Of a DNA stretch of 8,781 nt, positions 5,834-8,781 are shown piece after piece. The stretch is from an uncultured Bacilli bacterium (GTDB lineage: Bacteria; Bacillota_I; Bacilli_A; RFN20; CAG-288). A program made the translations under genes and the position numbers. Numbering within the stretch: position 1 is the stretch's first letter; each line of letters begins with the position of its first letter. The DNA lies in the NCBI GenBank assembly GCA_948525355.1, contig CAOSOP010000042.1, positions 1 through 8,781 on the forward strand, read 5' to 3'. Below the pieces are notes generated by a model. The model saw nothing but the letters and a program-made list of their open reading frames with translations. It was not told the origin of the DNA and made no database searches.

Positions 5834-7148
5834 ATCATTATCAGACAAGATGCAACGCATCTTTAAAAAAATTAAAGGACAAGCAAAAATCAGTGAAAGC
5901 AATATGGATGATATGCTTAAAGAAGTTCGTCTTGCTCTTCTTGAAGCTGATGTCAATTTTAAAGTTGCAAAAGAATTTATAAGCAATGTCAAAGAAAAAG
6001 CTATTGGTCAAAAAGTTTTGACAAAACTATCACCAGGACAGATGTTCGTAAAGATTGTTCGTGATGAACTCGCAACTCTTTTGGGAAGTGGTGATACAGA
6101 ACTAAAATTTATCGTTGGCAAACCAACTGTTATTATGATGATTGGTCTCCAAGGTACTGGTAAAACAACAACCGCAGCAAAAATTTCAAATCTTTTAAAA
6201 AAGAAATACGCAAAGAAACCATTGCTTGTTGCATGTGATATATATCGTCCAGCTGCTATTGATCAACTTGAAATTTTGGCAAAACAAATTAATGTCGACA
6301 TCTATACTGATAGAACTGGAACAAAACCTCCAGCAATTGCAAGAAAAGCTTACGAACAAGCCTTAATCAATAAAAACGACGTCGTTATTATTGATACCGC
6401 TGGTCGTTTACAAATAGATGAAGCTTTGATGCAAGAACTTGAAGATATCACACATTCAGTAACTGTTAATGAAACAATTCTTTTGGTCGATGCCATGTCA
6501 GGTCAAGATGCAGTAAATGTCGCTACAGCATTTAATGAAAAACTACCTATCAACGGTTTAGTCATGAGTAAACTTGATGGTGATTCACGTGGTGGTGCTG
6601 CTTTATCTATTAAACATTTAACTGGCATTCCAATAAAATTCGCTGGTGTTGGTGAAAAAATAACTGATTTAGAAGTTTTCCACCCAGAAAGAATGGCCGA
6701 TAGAATAATCGGTATGGGTGATGTCTTATCATTAATTGAAAATGTTCAAGAGAACATTGATGAAGAAGTGGCGATGAAAACTACTAAAAGAATCGCTAAT
6801 GGTTTATTCGACTTAACTGATATGTTAAATCTAATGAAGCAGATGAAAAAAATGGGTCCATTCGGAAAAATATTAAGAATGCTGCCAGGTATGCCAAAGC
6901 TTTCAGATGAGGATAGTGAAAAAGTCGAAAAAGAGTTAAAGAAAACTGAAACTATTATTAACTCAATGACTGTTGCTGAAAGAAAGAACCCTAGTATCGT
7001 TAAGAATACTCGTCGAACAAGAATCGCTAATGGTGCTGGCGTCAGTTCTGCTGAAGTCAACCGTCTTTTAGAAAAATATGAACAGATGAAAAAACAAATA
7101 AATCAAATGTCTGGAATGATGAAAAGAAATCCAAACATGTTTAAGTAA
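5823..7148 (+). CDS. ffh: Signal recognition particle protein Ffh
   Basis: A 441-residue SRP54/Ffh, the GTPase that binds signal sequences of nascent chains together with SRP RNA and delivers them to FtsY. An N-terminal four-helix domain is at about 1-95. The G domain has GLQGTGKT (108-115), DIYRPAA (139-145), DTAGR (191-195), SKLD (249-252, usually TKLD) and GVGE (275-278). The methionine-rich M domain (about 328-434) contains the flexible MKKMGPFGKILRMLPG finger region and the RNA-binding RRTRIANGAGVS. Length is normal. The start has AAAGGAG (5806-5812) 10 bases upstream, inside ylxM. The next gene begins 12 bases after its stop. The SRP RNA gene itself is not in this window. Confidence 0.97.
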   Translation: MAFESLSDKMQRIFKKIKGQAKISESNMDDMLKEVRLALLEADVNFKVAKEFISNVKEKAIGQKVLTKLSPGQMFVKIVRDELATLLGSGDTELKFIVGKPTVIMMIGLQGTGKTTTAAKISNLLKKKYAKKPLLVACDIYRPAAIDQLEILAKQINVDIYTDRTGTKPPAIARKAYEQALINKNDVVIIDTAGRLQIDEALMQELEDITHSVTVNETILLVDAMSGQDAVNVATAFNEKLPINGLVMSKLDGDSRGGAALSIKHLTGIPIKFAGVGEKITDLEVFHPERMADRIIGMGDVLSLIENVQENIDEEVAMKTTKRIANGLFDLTDMLNLMKQMKKMGPFGKILRMLPGMPKLSDEDSEKVEKELKKTETIINSMTVAERKNPSIVKNTRRTRIANGAGVSSAEVNRLLEKYEQMKKQINQMSGMMKRNPNMFK

Positions 7149-7152
7149 AGGA
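7147..7152 (+). promoter_or_regulatory. Ribosome binding site that sets the ribonuclease start
   Basis: AAAGGA lies 8 bases before the ATG at 7161. The alternative ATG at 7152 overlaps this site and so has no usable spacing. The start at 7161 is therefore preferred. Confidence 0.75.
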
Positions 7153-7160
7153 TGAAATTT

Positions 7161-7805
7161 ATGAAATCAATATTGCCCAAATTAATAATGATTTGTATGT
7201 TCTCCTTATCAGCTTCATGTAAATCAGTTCCAATCACAATGATGAAACTCAGACCACCAGTGCTAACTGATGATCAAGTAACTTATGCTATCCCAAATAG
7301 TGAAAAAACAATTGAAAAAGGAAAATATTATACTCATCTAGAAGATGTTGCAGCATATGTAATGGCGTTTAAAGGATTGCCTGATAATTATGTTTTACTT
7401 ACGCAGTCATCAGATAGAATATTGTGTTCAAGAATGTATGCTGAAAACTGTCGGCTATATAAATACCCTTATCACAATGATAATACTGGAAAGTATAATA
7501 GTCCATATTTAACTGATGGTGCTACTGATTACTATGAAGCAGACTTATCTGATCCTTCAAGCGGAACATATGATCCAAATTCACGTGGTGAGTTCAGAAT
7601 AATCTTTTCAGTTCAAGAAGGACATGAAATACTTTATTATACTGATGATCACTATGACCACATGTCAGAATACTTTAATTACTATACTGGTTGGGGACCA
7701 TGGTTTGGAGATAATAAAAGCGAAAAGCATAATTTCTCAAAAAAATGGAACCCGGGTGTTGTTGTAGAATCCATAGATTTTGAAAAACTAAATAGTGCTA
7801 AATAA
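7161..7805 (+). CDS. Putative lipoprotein with barnase-type ribonuclease domain
   Basis: A 214-residue exported protein with a barnase-like (microbial RNase N1/T1 family) domain. The N-terminus has K2, a hydrophobic core (about 4-16) and FSLSASC, suggesting lipidation at C20; the lipobox is weak because L is at -4 rather than -3. The domain begins near residue 57: HLEDVAAYVMAFKGLPDNY matches the first barnase helices and its LPDNY. The barnase triad Glu73, Arg87, His102 appears as E126 (YEAD), R146 (with R142 as Arg83, in RGEFRIIFS) and H164 (DDHY). LPDNY-to-Glu spacing is 53 residues in both. Barnase Lys27 is L80 here. C89 and C97 could form a disulfide. About 50 residues after H164 are not in barnase. 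It follows ffh by 12 bases and overlaps clpP convergently. Fold call is firm; activity and lipidation are inferred. Confidence 0.82.
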   Translation: MKSILPKLIMICMFSLSASCKSVPITMMKLRPPVLTDDQVTYAIPNSEKTIEKGKYYTHLEDVAAYVMAFKGLPDNYVLLTQSSDRILCSRMYAENCRLYKYPYHNDNTGKYNSPYLTDGATDYYEADLSDPSSGTYDPNSRGEFRIIFSVQEGHEILYYTDDHYDHMSEYFNYYTGWGPWFGDNKSEKHNFSKKWNPGVVVESIDFEKLNSAK

Positions 7806-8370
7806 CTTTATCAATCAATCCATATTCCTTAGCTTGATTTGCCGTAAAGAAATTATCTCTATCTGTATCTTTTTCAATAGTCTTAATATCCTTTCCAGTT
7901 GCATCGGAAAGGATTTTATTTAATGTGCTTTTTATTTTAATAAATCTATCTGTCATTATCTTTAAATCCGTAACCTGCCCCTGTGTCTGCCCCAGTGGTT
8001 GATGAATCATTATCTCAGCATTTTTGTATGCGCATCTATATCCTTTTGTACCAGTGGCCAATAAGAATGCACCCATTGATGCAGCAAGTCCTAGTGCTAT
8101 AGTTCTTATTGGAGCGCTTATACTTCTCATAACATCATATATAGCCATTCCAGAAGTTACGCTGCCACCAGGACTATCGATATAGATTGTTATCGGAGCT
8201 TTCTGATCGATTGCATTAAGATAAATTAATTCTGCAACAACAACTTCAGATAAAGCATCATTTATTTCGCCTGTTAACATAATAATTCTTTCCTTTAATA
8301 GCAAAGAATAAATGTCATAAGAATAGTTTCCATCACTTCCCTTAATATTAATTGCTGGTATAACTGGCAT
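7798..8370 (-). CDS. clpP: ATP-dependent Clp protease proteolytic subunit ClpP
   Basis: A 190-residue ClpP, usual length. It forms the tetradecameric serine-protease chamber that degrades proteins fed by ClpX or ClpC in the cytoplasm. The catalytic triad is visible: S98 in GLAASMGAF, H123 in MIHQPLG and D172 in DRDNF. IDSPGGS (oxyanion region) and the handle-helix region from QGQVTDLK are canonical. The ATG at 8370 is chosen, with GAGG 5 bases upstream; an in-frame GTG at 8376 overlaps that site. No CtsR operator (AGGTCAAA-type heptads) or CIRCE element is visible in the 150 bases upstream, and no clear promoter. It is convergent with the barnase-like gene, sharing 8 bases, with no terminator between. 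No Clp ATPase gene is adjacent. Confidence 0.97.
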   Translation of the reverse strand: MPVIPAINIKGSDGNYSYDIYSLLLKERIIMLTGEINDALSEVVVAELIYLNAIDQKAPITIYIDSPGGSVTSGMAIYDVMRSISAPIRTIALGLAASMGAFLLATGTKGYRCAYKNAEIMIHQPLGQTQGQVTDLKIMTDRFIKIKSTLNKILSDATGKDIKTIEKDTDRDNFFTANQAKEYGLIDKVI

Positions 8371-8522
8371 ATTCACCTCACTTTAATATAATTCTATGCC
8401 TAATTTAAAGTATTAAACACAGAAGATAAAAAAGACTTTATAAAGAACTATAATCATTTCAAGTTCACTTTTAAAATGTCATACCTTGTATTAAAAACAT
8501 ATCATGCATTTTTACAAATATG

Positions 8523-8551
8523 TTGACAAAGTAAAACAAAAAGAGTATATT
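8523..8551 (+). promoter_or_regulatory. Strong promoter of tRNA-Ile
   Basis: A perfect -35 TTGACA (8523-8528), a 17-base spacer, and a -10 of TATATT (8546-8551, 5/6) lie 18 bases upstream of the tRNA 5' end. Transcription would start near 8558, leaving a leader of about 12 bases. Confidence 0.85.
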
Positions 8552-8569
8552 TATTATTGCTTGTTAGAT

Positions 8570-8646
8570 GGGCCCTTAGCTCAGTTGGTTAGAGCGCGCC
8601 CCTGATAAGGACGAGGTCGAAAGTTCAAGCCTTTTAGGGCCCACCA
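8570..8646 (+). tRNA. tRNA-Ile(GAT)
   Basis: A 77-base cloverleaf with encoded CCA. The acceptor stem GGGCCCT/AGGGCCC is perfect, and the loop CTGATAA has anticodon GAT at 8604-8606. The overall sequence closely resembles firmicute tRNA-Ile(GAU). The anticodon stem CGCCC/GGACG has one C-A mismatch (29/41, bases 8599 and 8611). It is a single-gene unit with its own promoter and terminator and is not linked to an rRNA operon in this window. Confidence 0.93.
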
Positions 8647-8658
8647 TCTTACACATAC

Positions 8659-8684
8659 ACAGCCATAAGGCTGTTTTTTCTTTA
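8659..8684 (+). terminator. Intrinsic terminator after tRNA-Ile
   Basis: A 6-bp stem ACAGCC/GGCTGT (8659-8664 with 8669-8674), loop ATAA, followed by a T-rich tract TTTTTCTTT. It lies 12 bases after the tRNA 3' end and is a textbook Rho-independent terminator. Confidence 0.85.
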
Positions 8685-8781
8685 TATAAATGTTGGCTTC
8701 GCCTTTTTGCGACCCTTGTTGATAGCTTTGGGGCCAATTTTCAGGCATTTTTATGTCGCTTCCCGCGTACGTTTGACGGTC
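8685..8781. other. Non-coding tail of higher GC
   Basis: No gene is visible. About 49% of the bases from 8691 on are G or C, well above the neighbouring intergenic DNA. Small inverted matches are present (GCGAC at 8709-8713 with GTCGC at 8755-8759; a TTGGGGCCAA palindrome around 8728-8737). It could be a dispersed repeat that stopped the assembly, or the edge of an unseen element. Confidence 0.4.

Noticed and set aside
5759..7060. Minus-strand open frames opposite ylxM/ffh
   Set aside because: They are antisense to conserved coding sequence, with no supporting signal.
8371..8522. CtsR, CIRCE or other heat-shock operator upstream of clpP
   Set aside because: No AGGTCAAA-type tandem heptads and no TTAGCACTC inverted repeat could be found; only AT-rich sequence with weak promoter-like matches.
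1..8781. CRISPR array, integrase, transposase or prophage genes
   Set aside because: No spaced direct repeats and no such coding motifs were found anywhere in the window.

Overview
The window comes from an AT-rich, low-GC Gram-positive lineage (Bacilli / Erysipelotrichia / RF39-like 'Tenericutes' grade). This rests on the base composition, the cluster plsX-rnc-ftsY-ylxM-ffh in Firmicutes order, tRNA genes with encoded CCA, and AGGAG-type ribosome binding sites. TGA ends plsX, ftsY and ylxM while Trp is written TGG, so the code is the standard bacterial one and not the TGA=Trp code of mycoplasmas. The species cannot be named from this sequence alone.

Layout: (1) 1-143 is non-coding, with a very GC-rich nested inverted repeat (58-130) unlike the rest of the window. 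(2) 144-1770 is on the minus strand: a tRNA operon with its own promoter, tRNA-Ala(GGC), tRNA-Met(CAU) and a second CAU tRNA (probably Ile2), then a hairpin, then rtcB, an RNA ligase. (3) From 1830 a HAD-family phosphatase points the other way. (4) 2607-7805 is a very compact plus-strand operon: plsX, rnc, ftsY, a small unrecognised membrane protein, ylxM, ffh, and a putative lipoprotein with a barnase-type ribonuclease domain. Six of its seven genes touch or overlap a neighbour directly and the last follows ffh by 12 bases. (5) clpP lies on the minus strand and its 3' end overlaps the ribonuclease gene by 8 bases. (6) 8523-8684 is a self-contained tRNA-Ile(GAT) unit with promoter and terminator. 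(7) 8685-8781 is a non-coding tail of about 49% GC.

How the genes fit together: PlsX feeds phospholipid synthesis. RNase III processes structured RNA. FtsY and Ffh are receptor and core protein of the signal recognition particle, with YlxM as their usual partner. The operon therefore couples membrane synthesis with membrane protein insertion, and it ends with an exported protein. The usual acpP (before rnc) and smc (between rnc and ftsY) are absent here.

The most notable item is the gene after ffh (7161-7805). It keeps the barnase triad (E126, R146, H164) and the LPDNY motif behind a lipoprotein-like signal peptide, has a C-terminal extension of about 50 residues that I do not recognise, and has no barstar inhibitor beside it. 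I see no CRISPR array, integrase, transposase or phage gene.
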